64,000 nt of DNA, from positions 1-64,000 of the forward strand of contig NZ_JBGCCT010000033.1 of assembly GCF_041260665.1 (NCBI RefSeq), read 5' to 3'. The position numbers and the translations under genes were made by a program. Of this stretch, positions 8,834 through 18,080 are shown in pieces. Numbering within the stretch: the first letter of the stretch is position 1; every line of letters begins with the position of its first letter. The notes beneath the pieces are model-generated. The model had not been told where the DNA came from. It ran no database searches and saw only the letters and a program-made list of their open reading frames with translations. Source of the DNA: Catenulispora sp. GP43. GTDB taxonomy: Bacteria; Actinomycetota; Actinomycetes; Streptomycetales; Catenulisporaceae.

Positions 8834-9270
8834 GCGACACACCGACCGGGGCCGAACTCGGCCGACAGGCGCAGGACTTCTCGTGGGCGGTGGACGCCTT
8901 CGTCCGGCAGACCGACGGCGTCACCGACGCGATCGTGGTGGCCGCGGACGGGCTGCCGATCGCGGCGTCCGAAACGCGCGGCCCGGACGCGGCCGACCGG
9001 CTCTCGGCCATCGTCTCGGGGCTGGCGAGCCTGGCCGGCGCGGTGACCACCACCGAGGACCTGGGCCCGCTGAACAAGATCATCCTGGATCTCGCCGACG
9101 GCTATCTCCTGGTGGCCGCGATCGGACACGGGGCGTTGCTCGGGGTCCGCGCCGTGAAGGACTCCGATCTCGGCACGGTCGCCTTCGAGATGACCGTGTA
9201 CGCCCATCAGGCCGGCGCGCGCCTGACGCCGCCGCTGGTCCACGAGCTGCAGCGGGCCAGGCCGCTGTGA
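8830..9270 (+). CDS. Roadblock/LC7 domain protein, CvnB type
   Basis: A 146-residue roadblock/LC7 protein (LGRQAQDFSWAVDAFVRQTDGVTDAIVVAADGLPIAASE through LADGYLLVAAIGHGALLGVRAVKDSDLGTVAFEM), typical of CvnB in actinobacterial conservons. There the protein works with the CvnA kinase and a small Ras-like GTPase. Its ATG overlaps the kinase stop by 4 nt, and its stop overlaps the next gene's GTG. No GTPase gene is in this window, so its partner is either elsewhere or replaced by another output. Confidence 0.92.
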   Translation: MSDTPTGAELGRQAQDFSWAVDAFVRQTDGVTDAIVVAADGLPIAASETRGPDAADRLSAIVSGLASLAGAVTTTEDLGPLNKIILDLADGYLLVAAIGHGALLGVRAVKDSDLGTVAFEMTVYAHQAGARLTPPLVHELQRARPL

Positions 9271-10220
9271 GATTCGCGATCACCCGCGCCCCGGACCGCC
9301 GCGGGCACCGGCACCGGCACCGCCGACGGATCAGGGTTCTGGCCATCCTCGCGGCGCTGGCCTGCATACCCGGGCTGACAGCCGGCTGCCGGGCGTCCGG
9401 TACCCGGTCCGCGGCGGACGTGGGTGTCGGCCAGGTCGATCCGGCGGCCCGCGCGCAACTGCCGCCGGAGATCCTGGCCCGCGGGCTTGTGACGATCGCG
9501 ACCGACCCCACGTATCCGCCCGACGAGTTCCGCCAGTCCGACGGCACGCTGGTGGGCATGGACGTGGACCTGGCCCGCGCGGTCGGGGCCAAGCTGGGCG
9601 TGCGAGTGCAGTTCACCCAGGTGCAGTTCCGGGACATCCTCGCGGGAGTACAGCAAGGGGAGTACGACATCGGCGTCTCCTCGATCACCGACACCACACG
9701 CCGGGAGGAACTGGGCGACTTCGTCACCTACTTCCAGGCCGGCTCCTCGCTGCTGGTGCGGGGCGGCAACCCGCTGACGCTCTACCCGGACGACGAGTCC
9801 CTGTGCGGGCACCGGGTCGCAGCCCAGGAAGGCACCGTCGAGGTGGATCCCGTGCTGTCCTCGCGGTCGGCGCAGTGCGTCGCCGACGGCCTGCGCCCGA
9901 TCACCACGGTCGTGGTGGCCGCCGAGGCCGACTCCCGGGCCGCCGTGCTCAGCGGCCGCGCCGACGCGATGGTCGAGGACGCCCCGATCGCCATGTACGA
10001 GACGGCGCACTCCGGCGGCCTGCTGGAGATCGCCGGCGACCAGATCGACAAGGCTCCCTACGGTTTCGCACTGGCCAAGGAGGACAAGCCGATGGACGAC
10101 GCCATCCTGCGCGCGATGCAGGACCTCATCGACGACGGCGAGTACGGGGCCATCCTGTCCCACTGGGGCCTGACCGCCGGCAGAGTCCCGGCCGCGACGC
10201 TGGACGGAGCGATCAATTGA
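9267..10220 (+). CDS. Family-3 solute-binding lipoprotein
   Basis: A 317-residue extracellular solute-binding protein (SBP_bac_3, amino-acid type). A basic N-terminus and hydrophobic stretch lead to the lipobox TAGC with Cys41. The mature part shows the family pattern: GLVTIATDPTYPPDEF, GTLVGMDVDLARAVGAKLGVRVQF, DIGVSSITDTTRREELGDFVTYF and APYGFALAKED. The GTG start overlaps the roadblock stop (GTGA). No ABC permease or ATPase follows. As fourth gene of a sensory operon it may present a ligand to the kinase rather than feed a transporter; this role is inferred. Confidence 0.88.
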   Translation: MRFAITRAPDRRGHRHRHRRRIRVLAILAALACIPGLTAGCRASGTRSAADVGVGQVDPAARAQLPPEILARGLVTIATDPTYPPDEFRQSDGTLVGMDVDLARAVGAKLGVRVQFTQVQFRDILAGVQQGEYDIGVSSITDTTRREELGDFVTYFQAGSSLLVRGGNPLTLYPDDESLCGHRVAAQEGTVEVDPVLSSRSAQCVADGLRPITTVVVAAEADSRAAVLSGRADAMVEDAPIAMYETAHSGGLLEIAGDQIDKAPYGFALAKEDKPMDDAILRAMQDLIDDGEYGAILSHWGLTAGRVPAATLDGAIN

Positions 10221-10305
10221 CGTCCGTTCATCTCTGCGCAACCTCGCGCGCGGGTACCATGACCACCAAGCGGACCACGAGATACGCCCGGTGGGGAGGT
10301 ATGCG

Positions 10306-11073
10306 ATGAGCTCAAGGAACCGCGACACCCAGCCGGGTTCCGACCACACCGCGGCGGACAGTGAGGCGCTCGCGGCGTATGTCCTCAACGCGTTGGAGCC
10401 GGAGCAGCAGCACGCGATGCAGCAGCACCTCCAGGACTGCGACATCTGTTACCTGGAGTACACGAGCCTCGGCGTGCTGCCCGGTCTGCTGGACTCGCTC
10501 TCGCCGGAGGACATCAGGGAACTGACGGCGACGGTGACCGGGCAGCCCGCGAGTGTGACCGGAGCCCGCCCCGAGCGGCCGGCACACCCGGCACACCCGG
10601 CACGCCCGGCTCGGCCGGCCCGGTCGTGGTCCCGTCGACGGCGCGCACTGCTGGCCGGCGGCGCGTTCTCGGCCGCGATGGTCGCCACCGGCTTCGCCCC
10701 CGCCTACGCGGACACCACACCGCCGGCAGCGCACCCCGGCGAGACGGCGAAGCCGGCGCCGGACTCGTCGGCAGCACCGGACGCAGCAAAGGCAGCGGCC
10801 GTGCTGACCGTGTCGGCGCAGAGCCTGCCGGAGGACCAGACAGCACTGGACGTGGAACTCCGCTCATCCCGAGCACTCCGCGAATGCGTGCTGGAAGTGA
10901 CGACGGACGACGGCGCGCGCATCGAAGCCTGCCGCTGGTCCGGTACGCCGAGCACCCGCGTGGTGTTCAGCGGCGACATCCCGCTGGCGGCCGCGCGGCT
11001 GCGGGCGGTGGCCGTGTTCACCGGGGACGGCACGGTTTTGGCGCGGCAGGAGCTGCCTGCCGGCCAGGCCTGA
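10306..11073 (+). CDS. Zinc-finger anti-sigma factor, membrane-anchored
   Basis: A 255-residue protein with an anti-sigma ZAS motif, HxxxCxxC (HLQDCDIC, near residue 42), in an N-terminal helical domain (SEALAAYVLNALEPEQQHAMQQHLQDC). A Pro-Ala-rich linker with PAHPA/PARPA repeats follows, then a membrane segment (RRALLAGGAFSAAMVATGFAPAYA) and an extracytoplasmic domain. The ATG at 10306 is chosen because GGGGAGG lies just upstream, inside the longer frame that begins with GTG at 10291. It is separated by 85 bp from the sensory operon. Its sigma partner may be the ECF factor at 4188. Confidence 0.87.
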   Translation: MSSRNRDTQPGSDHTAADSEALAAYVLNALEPEQQHAMQQHLQDCDICYLEYTSLGVLPGLLDSLSPEDIRELTATVTGQPASVTGARPERPAHPAHPARPARPARSWSRRRRALLAGGAFSAAMVATGFAPAYADTTPPAAHPGETAKPAPDSSAAPDAAKAAAVLTVSAQSLPEDQTALDVELRSSRALRECVLEVTTDDGARIEACRWSGTPSTRVVFSGDIPLAAARLRAVAVFTGDGTVLARQELPAGQA

Positions 11074-11110
11074 TCGGCCCTGCCCAGGCCGGTGGTGTCC
11101 TCAGCTCGTG

Positions 11111-11151
11111 AGACCTCGTAAGGCCTCGTGGGACCTCGTGGGACCTCGTAA
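11111..11151 (+). repeat. 10-bp tandem repeat between convergent genes
   Basis: About four copies of a 10-bp unit, consensus ACCTCGTRRG, lie between the stop of the anti-sigma gene and that of the FadR-type regulator. The repeat ends next to the regulator stop at 11155. No hairpin terminator was seen here. Confidence 0.8.
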
Positions 11152-11154
11152 GAC

Positions 11155-11880
11155 TCAGTCCAGGAAGCCGCGCAACAGCATGGCGGTGCCGTCCAGATGT
11201 TCCAGCATCGCGCGGCGCGCCCCTTCGGGATCGCCGCCGAGCACGGCGGTGGTGATGCGCTCGTGCTGGTGGGCGGCGTGCCGGAGGTTCACCGACATCA
11301 TGGGGATCGATTCCAGCAGGTCGTTGATCCGCAGCCGGGCGTCGGCGACCGCGGCGGCCAGCTGCGGCGAGCCCGACAGCTCGGCGACGGCCAGGTGGTA
11401 GCGCGTGTCGGCGATGCGGTACGCGGCGATGTCCGCTGATTCCGCCGCCTTCATCCGAGTCACCAGCAGGGCCCGCATCTCGGCGTCCAGCGTCCGGGCC
11501 GCGGCGGCCTCGGCGGCACCGCCCTCCACCGCGTGCCGGAACACCAGTGTGTCCTCGAGCCCGTTCGGCAACCGGTCCACGGCCTCGCGCAGGTGCCCGG
11601 GCGGTGCCGGAGTCCGGAGCACGTAGGCGCCCCCGGCGCGGCCCCGCCGGCTCTCGACGATGCCTTCGGCCGACAGCACCTTCAACGCCTCGCGCACCGT
11701 GTCCCGGCTGACGTTCAGCAACTCGGCCAACTCCCGCTCCGGGGGCAGCCGGTCCCCGATCGGCACCTCGCCGAGCTTGATCACTCGCAGGATCCGCTCG
11801 ATGGTGTCCTCGAAGGCGTTGCCCGTCCGCACCGGCTGGAACAGCGAGTAGCCCTGGACGTCGGCCACCGTCGAGACCAT
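11155..11880 (-). CDS. FadR-subfamily GntR transcriptional regulator
   Basis: A 241-residue regulator. The winged helix covers about 20-95 (GDRLPPERELAELLNVSRDTVREALKVLSAEGIVESRRGRAGGAYV). The FCD ligand domain covers about 108-230, with metal-ligand-type residues in RIADTRYHLAVAELSG and AAHQHERI. It starts at the ATG 11878-11880 and is divergent from the permease-ligase operon. The shared region holds an inverted repeat fitting this subfamily, so it probably controls that operon in response to an acidic or amine intermediate. Confidence 0.92.
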   Translation of the reverse strand: MVSTVADVQGYSLFQPVRTGNAFEDTIERILRVIKLGEVPIGDRLPPERELAELLNVSRDTVREALKVLSAEGIVESRRGRAGGAYVLRTPAPPGHLREAVDRLPNGLEDTLVFRHAVEGGAAEAAAARTLDAEMRALLVTRMKAAESADIAAYRIADTRYHLAVAELSGSPQLAAAVADARLRINDLLESIPMMSVNLRHAAHQHERITTAVLGGDPEGARRAMLEHLDGTAMLLRGFLD

Positions 11881-12047
11881 CGGCGCACCTCATGAGTTCT
11901 TTCGAAGGCCTGATACCCAGCCATTATGGCTGCCCCGCCTTGGGCGTGTCCACGCCTGCTGCCGCGTTGTCGTAGCTGATTCAGCTGATCCGGCCGAATG
12001 CTTGACACGGCGAAACGCTCACTGGAAACTTGCGGGCACCCCAATGG

Positions 12048-12063
12048 ATGGTTTGCCAACCAT
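12048..12063. promoter_or_regulatory. Candidate FadR-type operator upstream of the amine-catabolism operon
   Basis: ATGGTT-TGCC-AACCAT is a perfect 6-bp inverted repeat with a 4-bp spacer, 43 bp upstream of the permease GTG. FadR-subfamily regulators bind short palindromes with outer TGGT/ACCA elements. A TTGACA at 12002-12007 could be a -35 element whose transcript would begin just before this site. Function is inferred. Confidence 0.5.
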
Positions 12064-12105
12064 TAGAGTCCCGAAACTCCCGCCGCGTTTTGCCGGAGGT
12101 GCGCC

Positions 12106-13638
12106 GTGACCGCCGAATCCACCGATACCGACAGACCGCTCGAGGACGACGAGCAGCGTCTGCACGAAATGGGCTACGCCCAGGAGCTGGCCCGCTCCAT
12201 GTCGGGCTTCTCGAACTTCGCCGTCTCCTTCTCGATCATCTCGATCCTGTCCGGATGCCTGACCCTGTACGGATACGGCATGACCACCGGCGGCCCGGCC
12301 ATGATCGTCTGGGGCTGGCCGCTGGTCGGCCTGATGACCCTGCTGGTGGGCCTGGCCATGGCCGAGGTCTGCTCCAGCTACCCCACCGCCGGCGGCCTGT
12401 ATTTCTGGGCGGCCAAGCTGGCCCGCCGCAACGGTGCCGCCTGGTCGTGGTTCACCGGGTGGTTCAACTTCCTGGGCCAGGTCGCCACGACCGCGGGCAT
12501 CGACTACGGCGCGGCGCTGTTCGCCAACGCCTTCCTGGACCTGCAGTGGAACTTCGCGACCACGCCCGGCCACACCCTGACGATCTTCGGCGTGATCCTG
12601 CTGCTGCACGCTCTGCTGAACACCCTCGGCGTGAAACTGGTGGCCCTGTTCAACGACATCAGCGTCTGGTGGCACGTCGTCGGCGTCGCGGTCATCGTCG
12701 GCGCGCTGGTGTTCTGGCCTTCGCACCACGCTTCGGCGAGCTTCGTGTTCACCAAGTTCGTCAACGAGACCGGCTTCCACAACCCGCTCTATGTCGGCCT
12801 TCTGAGCCTGCTGCTGGCGCAGTACACGTTCACCGGCTATGACGCCTCGGCGCACATGACCGAGGAGACCAGGAACGCCGCCGTGGCCGGGCCCAAGGGC
12901 ATCATCACCTCGATCCTCGTCTCGCTGGCCGCCGGCTGGGTCCTGCTGATCGGCATCACCTTCGCCATCACGAAGTACGACGGCGCGGTCACCTCCGCGA
13001 CCGGGGTGCCGCCGGTCCAGATCTTCATCGACGCCATCGGCGCCACCGGCGCCAAGCTGCTGCTGCTGATCGTCATCGGCGCGCAGTTCTTCTGCGGCAT
13101 GGCCTCGGTGACCGCGAACTCCCGCATGATCTACGCCTTCTCCCGGGACGGGGCGCTGCCCGGCTCGAAGATCTGGCACCGGATCAGCGACCGCACCCGC
13201 ACCCCGGTGAACGCGGTCTGGCTCGCCGCGGTCGGCGCCTTCGCGCTCGGGCTGCCGTCGATGTGGAACAGCACCGCCTACGCCGCGGTGACCTCGATCT
13301 CGGTGATCGGGCTCTACATCGCCTACGTGATCCCGGTGTTCCTGCGGCTGCGCCAGGGGTCGTCCTTCGAGCGCGGACCGTGGCACCTGGGCCGCTGGAG
13401 CCGGCCCGTCGGCATGGCGGCCGTGGGGTGGACCGCGCTGATCACCGTGGTGTTCGTGCTCCCGCAGGTCAGCCCGATCACCACCAAGTCGTTCAACTAC
13501 GCCCCGGTCGCGGTCCTGGTGGTCCTCGGCTTCGCCGGAGTGTGGTGGATGGTTTCGGCCCGGCGCTGGTTCACCGGGCCGAGAGTGCAGGGTTCGCTGG
13601 AAGAGCTGGAAACTATCGAGGAAGGACTCGAACACTGA
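12106..13638 (+). CDS. APC-superfamily amino acid/amine permease
   Basis: A 510-residue integral membrane protein with about 12 hydrophobic segments, close to the ACT (amino acid/choline) group of APC permeases. Family signatures include ELARSMSGFSNFAVSFSIISILSG near residue 28, SSYPTAGGLYFWAAKLA, and TGYDASAHMTEETRNA near 245-262. The GTG at 12106 follows GGAGGT. It is first in a five-gene operon and its stop overlaps the ligase ATG. Given the downstream genes it probably imports an amine or ethanolamine-like compound; the substrate is not proven. Confidence 0.92.
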   Translation: MTAESTDTDRPLEDDEQRLHEMGYAQELARSMSGFSNFAVSFSIISILSGCLTLYGYGMTTGGPAMIVWGWPLVGLMTLLVGLAMAEVCSSYPTAGGLYFWAAKLARRNGAAWSWFTGWFNFLGQVATTAGIDYGAALFANAFLDLQWNFATTPGHTLTIFGVILLLHALLNTLGVKLVALFNDISVWWHVVGVAVIVGALVFWPSHHASASFVFTKFVNETGFHNPLYVGLLSLLLAQYTFTGYDASAHMTEETRNAAVAGPKGIITSILVSLAAGWVLLIGITFAITKYDGAVTSATGVPPVQIFIDAIGATGAKLLLLIVIGAQFFCGMASVTANSRMIYAFSRDGALPGSKIWHRISDRTRTPVNAVWLAAVGAFALGLPSMWNSTAYAAVTSISVIGLYIAYVIPVFLRLRQGSSFERGPWHLGRWSRPVGMAAVGWTALITVVFVLPQVSPITTKSFNYAPVAVLVVLGFAGVWWMVSARRWFTGPRVQGSLEELETIEEGLEH

Positions 13639-15002
13639 TGAGTCCATACCGCGGTCGCATGACCCTGGACGAGCTGCGCGACATGGTCGCTGCGGGCACG
13701 ATCGACACGGTCGTCCTGGCCATGACCGACATGCAGGGCCGGTTGCAGGGCAAGCGGATCGCCGCCGACTACTTCCTGTCCGACGTCGTCGCGCACGGCT
13801 CGGAGGGCTGCGGCTATCTCCTGGCGGTCGACGTCGACATGAACACCGTCGACGGATATGCCATCTCCTCTTGGGAAAGCGGATACGGCGACTTCGTCCT
13901 GGCCCCGGACATGGCGACGCTGCGCCTGGTGCCGTGGCATCCGGGCACTGCGATGGTGCAGTGCGACGTGGCGCACCACGACGGGACCCCGGTCAGCGCC
14001 TCGCCGCGCCAGGTGCTGCGCCGCCAGCTCGACCGGCTGGCCGGACTCGGCTGGGACGCCTACGCCGGCACCGAGCTGGAGTTCATCGTCTTCCGGGACA
14101 CCTATGAGCAGGCCTGGGACCGTGACTACCACCGCCTGACCCCGGTGAACCAGTACAACGTCGACTACTCCGTGCTGGGCACCGGCCGCGTCGAGCCGCT
14201 GCTGCGCCGGCTGCGCAACGGAATGGCCGGCGCGGGCATGATCGTGGAGTCGGCGAAGGGCGAGTGCAACCTCGGCCAGCACGAGATCGCGTTCAAGTAC
14301 GACAAGGCCCTGAAAACCTGCGACGACCACACGGTCTACAAGACCGGGGCCAAGGAGATCGCCTCGCAGGAGGGCGTGAGCCTGACGTTCATGGCCAAGT
14401 ACGACGCACGTGAGGGCAACTCCTGCCACATCCACTTGAGCCTGCGCGACGGGGAAGGCAGCCCGGTGATGGCCGGCGACGGTCCGCACGGCTTCTCGCA
14501 GGTCATGGAGCACTTCCTGGCCGGACAGCTGGCCTGCCTGCGCGACTTCTCGCTGTTGCTGGCCCCGAACGTCAACTCCTACAAGCGGTACGTCGCCGGG
14601 AGCTTCGCCCCGACCGCCATCGCCTGGGGGCGCGACAACCGCACCTGCGCGCTGCGCGTGGTCGGGCACGGCTCGTCGCTCCGGTTCGAGAATCGCGTGC
14701 CCGGCGGCGACGTGAACCCGTACCTGGCGGTGGCCGCGTTGATCGCGGCGGGGCTGCACGGTGTGGAGAACCAGCTGGAGCTGGAGCCGGAGTTCACCGG
14801 CAACGCCTACGCCTCCGACGCTCCGCGTGTGCCGTCCAGCCTGCGCGACGCCATCGAGGCGTTCGAGGGCAGTCAGCTCGCCGCGGACGCGTTCGGCAAG
14901 GACGTCGTGGCGCACTACGCCCATGCCGGCCGTACCGAGCTCGCCGCCTATGACTCCGAGGTCACCGACTGGGAGCGGCGACGGGGGTTCGAGCGGCTGT
15001 GA
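13638..15002 (+). CDS. Glutamine-synthetase-like gamma-glutamyl-amine ligase (GlnA4/GlnA3/PuuA type)
   Basis: A 454-residue glutamine synthetase family protein: N-terminal beta-grasp (about 10-110), then the catalytic barrel with GTELEFIVF, ESAKGECNLGQHEIAF, NSCHIHLSL, and RVVGHGSSLRFENRVPGGDVNPYLAVAA. Length and motifs fit the ligases that join glutamate to polyamines or ethanolamine rather than assimilatory GlnA. The operon order (ligase, amidotransferase, aldehyde dehydrogenase, SDR) matches M. tuberculosis Rv2860c (glnA4) to Rv2857c. The start overlaps the permease stop by one base (TGATG). The amine substrate is not determined. Confidence 0.88.
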   Translation: MSPYRGRMTLDELRDMVAAGTIDTVVLAMTDMQGRLQGKRIAADYFLSDVVAHGSEGCGYLLAVDVDMNTVDGYAISSWESGYGDFVLAPDMATLRLVPWHPGTAMVQCDVAHHDGTPVSASPRQVLRRQLDRLAGLGWDAYAGTELEFIVFRDTYEQAWDRDYHRLTPVNQYNVDYSVLGTGRVEPLLRRLRNGMAGAGMIVESAKGECNLGQHEIAFKYDKALKTCDDHTVYKTGAKEIASQEGVSLTFMAKYDAREGNSCHIHLSLRDGEGSPVMAGDGPHGFSQVMEHFLAGQLACLRDFSLLLAPNVNSYKRYVAGSFAPTAIAWGRDNRTCALRVVGHGSSLRFENRVPGGDVNPYLAVAALIAAGLHGVENQLELEPEFTGNAYASDAPRVPSSLRDAIEAFEGSQLAADAFGKDVVAHYAHAGRTELAAYDSEVTDWERRRGFERL

Positions 15003-15727
15003 GCGGACGACCCCTGATCGGTGTCACTTCGTACCACGACATGGCGTCGTGGGGAGTGTGGCAGCAGTCTGCCGCACTGATCCCGTACAGCTATGTCAGT
15101 GCGGTGACTCGTGCCGGAGGCGTCGCGGTGCTGTTGCCGCCGCAGGAGTCGGGTGCGCTGGAGGCCGTGGCCGCCATCGACGGCCTCGTCCTGGCCGGCG
15201 GACCGGACCTGGATCCGGACACCTACGGCCAGGATCCCCATCCCCGGACCGGCACGCCCAACAGCGGGCGGGACGACTGGGAGTTCGCGGTGCTCGGCGA
15301 GGCTCTGCGGCAGCAGATCCCGGTCCTCGGGGTGTGTCGCGGGATGCAGCTGATGAACGTCGCGTTCGGCGGTCGTCTCATCCAGCATCTGCCTGACCGA
15401 CTCGGCGACGTGGCGCACCAGCCCGCGCCCGCGGTGTTCGGGGACCAGAGCGTCCGGATCCGGCCCGGCAGCCGACTCGCGCCGATCCTCGGCACCGGCC
15501 CGGTACCGGTGCGCTGCTACCACCACCAGGCGGTCGCCGAGATCGGGCACGGTCTGCTGCCGGCCGCCTGGTGCGGCGACGAGACGGTCGAGGCCCTCGA
15601 GATGCCGGAGCGGGACTTCGTCTTCGGCGTGCAGTGGCATCCCGAGGCCGCTCCGGACGACAACCGCCTTTTCGAAGCCCTCGTCGAAGCGGCGTCGAAG
15701 AACAGCATGGAAAGAGAGAACGCATGA
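14999..15727 (+). CDS. Gamma-glutamyl hydrolase, class I amidotransferase-like (peptidase C26, PuuD type)
   Basis: A 242-residue class I glutamine amidotransferase-fold hydrolase: [11 protein letters not shown] oxyanion region, nucleophile Cys in [11 protein letters not shown] (near residue 105), and His-Glu in [11 protein letters not shown] near the C-terminus. Members release the gamma-glutamyl group from oxidised gamma-glutamyl-amines. The GTG overlaps the ligase stop (GTGA). It completes the glutamylated pathway with the ligase and aldehyde dehydrogenase. A role as general amidotransferase partner is less likely because no synthetase subunit is adjacent. Confidence 0.9.
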   Translation: MSGRPLIGVTSYHDMASWGVWQQSAALIPYSYVSAVTRAGGVAVLLPPQESGALEAVAAIDGLVLAGGPDLDPDTYGQDPHPRTGTPNSGRDDWEFAVLGEALRQQIPVLGVCRGMQLMNVAFGGRLIQHLPDRLGDVAHQPAPAVFGDQSVRIRPGSRLAPILGTGPVPVRCYHHQAVAEIGHGLLPAAWCGDETVEALEMPERDFVFGVQWHPEAAPDDNRLFEALVEAASKNSMERENA

Positions 15728-17100
15728 CCGACAGCCAGGCGTCCGTCCACGAGGTGGTGAACCCGGCCACCGAAGAGGTGATCGCCAAGGTCGAGCTCGC
15801 CGGAATCGCGGAGGCCGACGCCGCCATCGCGCGCGCGGCGGCGGCCTTCGAGAGTTGGCGCTCCGTCGCGCCGGCCGACCGTGCACGGCTGCTGCGGGCG
15901 TTCGCCGCCGAGGTCGACGCGGACCGGGAGCATCTGGCGGCCCTGGAGGTCGCCAACGCCGGCCACACGATCGGGAACGCCCGCTGGGAGGCGGGGAACG
16001 TCCGGGACGTCCTTGACTACTACAGCGCCGCACCTGAGCGGAACTTCGGCCGCCAGATTCCGGTGGCCGGCGGTATCGACGTCACTTTCAAGGAACCGCT
16101 CGGCGTGGTCGGCGTGATCGCGCCGTGGAACTTCCCCATGCCGATCGCCGGCTGGGGGTTCGCGCCCGCGCTGGCCGCCGGGAACACGGTCGTGCTCAAA
16201 CCCGCCGAGCTCACCCCGCTCACCGCCCTGCGGTTGGCCGAGTTGGCCCTGCGAGCCGGGATCCCGGAGGGGGTGTTCCAGGTACTGCCCGGGCGCGGTG
16301 CGGTCGTGGGCCAGCGCTTCGTGGACCACCCGGCGGTGCGCAAGGTCGTGTTCACCGGCTCCACGCGGGTCGGCAAGCAGGTCATGGCCGGATGCGCGGC
16401 GCAGGTGAAGCCGGTGACGCTGGAACTGGGCGGCAAGAGCGCGAACATCGTCTTCGCCGACGCGGACCTGGCGGCGGCCGCCGCGGCCGCGCCGATGGCG
16501 GCGTTCGACAACGCCGGCCAGGATTGCTGCGCACGGTCCCGCATCCTCGTCGAGCAGTCGGCGTTCGAGGATTTCATGGCCCTGCTGGAGCCCGCGGTGC
16601 ACGGCGTGCGGGTCGGCGACCCGCTCGACGAGTCCACCGACATGGGCCCGCTGATCTCGGCCGGGCACCGGGACAAGGTCGCGGCCTACGTCCCCGACGG
16701 CGCACCGGTCGCCATCCGGGGCACCGCACCGTCCGGCCCCGGCTACTGGTTCACGCCCACGGTCCTGTCCCCGGTCGAGCGCACCGCCGCCGCGTTCACC
16801 GAGGAGATCTTCGGCCCGGTGATCTGCGTGGCGCCGTTCCGCGACGAGGACGAGGCAGTGCGCATCGCCAACGACTCCGAGTACGGGCTGTCCGGCTCGA
16901 TCTGGACCCGCGACCTCGGCCGTGCGCTGCGAGTGGCACGCGGCGTCGAGGCCGGCAACCTCTCGGTCAACTCCCATTCCTCGGTGCGGTACTCCACGCC
17001 GTTCGGCGGCTTCAAGCAGTCCGGCCTCGGCCGCGAACTCGGCCCCGACGCGCTGGACGCCTTCACCGAGACCAAGAACGTGTTCATCTCCACGAACTGA
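15724..17100 (+). CDS. Aldehyde dehydrogenase of the amine-catabolism operon
   Basis: A 458-residue NAD(P)-dependent aldehyde dehydrogenase with APWNFP (oxyanion Asn), [12 protein letters not shown], general base Glu in LELGGKSAN, catalytic Cys in [11 protein letters not shown], and EEIFGPV. The ATG overlaps the hydrolase stop (ATGA). Context suggests it oxidises the gamma-glutamyl-amine aldehyde before deglutamylation, as PuuC does in the Puu pathway. No amine oxidase or aminotransferase is encoded in the operon, so that step must come from elsewhere. Confidence 0.93.
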   Translation: MTDSQASVHEVVNPATEEVIAKVELAGIAEADAAIARAAAAFESWRSVAPADRARLLRAFAAEVDADREHLAALEVANAGHTIGNARWEAGNVRDVLDYYSAAPERNFGRQIPVAGGIDVTFKEPLGVVGVIAPWNFPMPIAGWGFAPALAAGNTVVLKPAELTPLTALRLAELALRAGIPEGVFQVLPGRGAVVGQRFVDHPAVRKVVFTGSTRVGKQVMAGCAAQVKPVTLELGGKSANIVFADADLAAAAAAAPMAAFDNAGQDCCARSRILVEQSAFEDFMALLEPAVHGVRVGDPLDESTDMGPLISAGHRDKVAAYVPDGAPVAIRGTAPSGPGYWFTPTVLSPVERTAAAFTEEIFGPVICVAPFRDEDEAVRIANDSEYGLSGSIWTRDLGRALRVARGVEAGNLSVNSHSSVRYSTPFGGFKQSGLGRELGPDALDAFTETKNVFISTN

Positions 17101-17156
17101 ACCGCGGTACCCGAACCGCGGAACTGAACCACGGAACCGAACGACAGGAACAATCC

Positions 17157-17924
17157 ATGAGCAAGCGTCTCGACGGCCGTGTCGCCGTCATCACCGGTGC
17201 CGGCAGCGGCATCGGCCTGGCCAGCGCCCGCCGCCTGGCCGCCGAAGGAGCCAGGGTGGTCTGCGCGGACGTGGACCCCGAGGCCGGCGAGAAGGCCGCC
17301 GCAGAGATCGACGGCCTGTTCGTCCACGTCGACGTCACCGACGAAGCCGCCGTCGAAGCCCTGTTCCGCACAACGGTCGACACCTACGGCAGCGTGGACA
17401 TCGCCTTCAACAACGCCGGCATATCCCCACCGGACGACGACTCGATCCTGGTCACCGGCCTGGACGCCTGGCGCCGGGTCCAGGAGGTCAACCTGACCAG
17501 CGTCTACCTGTGCTGCAAGCACGCGATCCCGCACATGCAACGCCAGGGCAAGGGCTCGATCATCAACACCGCGTCCTTCGTAGCGGTGATGGGCGCCGCG
17601 ACCTCGCAGATCTCCTACAGCGCGTCCAAGGGCGGCGTACTGGCGATGTCGCGGGAACTGGGCGTGGAGTTCGCCCGCCAGGGCATCCGCGTCAACGCCC
17701 TGTGCCCAGGCCCGGTGAACACACCGTTGCTCCAGGAACTGTTCGCCAAGGACCCCGAACGCGCAGCCCGCCGCCTGGTACACATCCCGCTGGGCCGCTT
17801 CGCCGAACCCGAGGAGATCGCCGGCGCCGTAGCCTTCCTGGCCAGCGACGACTCCTCGTTCATCACAGCCAACACGTTCCTGGTCGACGGCGGGATCTCG
17901 GCAGCATACGTCACCCCGGTGTAA
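17157..17924 (+). CDS. SDR-family NAD(P)-dependent oxidoreductase
   Basis: A 255-residue classical short-chain dehydrogenase/reductase: cofactor motif TGAGSGIG (14-21), NNAGI, catalytic Ser in NTASFVAVMGA, YSASK (Tyr-x-x-x-Lys), and a C-terminal VDGGISAAYVTPV. It starts at the ATG 17157-17159 after a 56-bp gap from the aldehyde dehydrogenase and is last in the operon. In the syntenic mycobacterial locus the SDR holds the same place. It may reduce or oxidise a hydroxy/aldehyde intermediate; the substrate is unknown. Confidence 0.92.
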   Translation: MSKRLDGRVAVITGAGSGIGLASARRLAAEGARVVCADVDPEAGEKAAAEIDGLFVHVDVTDEAAVEALFRTTVDTYGSVDIAFNNAGISPPDDDSILVTGLDAWRRVQEVNLTSVYLCCKHAIPHMQRQGKGSIINTASFVAVMGAATSQISYSASKGGVLAMSRELGVEFARQGIRVNALCPGPVNTPLLQELFAKDPERAARRLVHIPLGRFAEPEEIAGAVAFLASDDSSFITANTFLVDGGISAAYVTPV

Positions 17925-18048
17925 TACGGCCGACCTGCGGCTGAACTATGCCGCGCTCGAGACCCGGGCCTGGCGGGGCGGTGGCGTCGAGGACGCCACC
18001 GCCGCCACGGGCAGCTTTCGGCCCCAATCGGTCGCCGAAAAACATCAA

Positions 18049-18080
18049 GGGCCTCAATCCGATTCTTCGGATTGAGGCCC
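18049..18080. terminator. Bidirectional terminator after the amine-catabolism operon
   Basis: A perfect 14-bp stem (18049-18062 with 18067-18080) with a TTCT loop lies between the SDR stop and the convergent NmrA-like gene that ends at 18244. No T tract is present. Confidence 0.75.
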
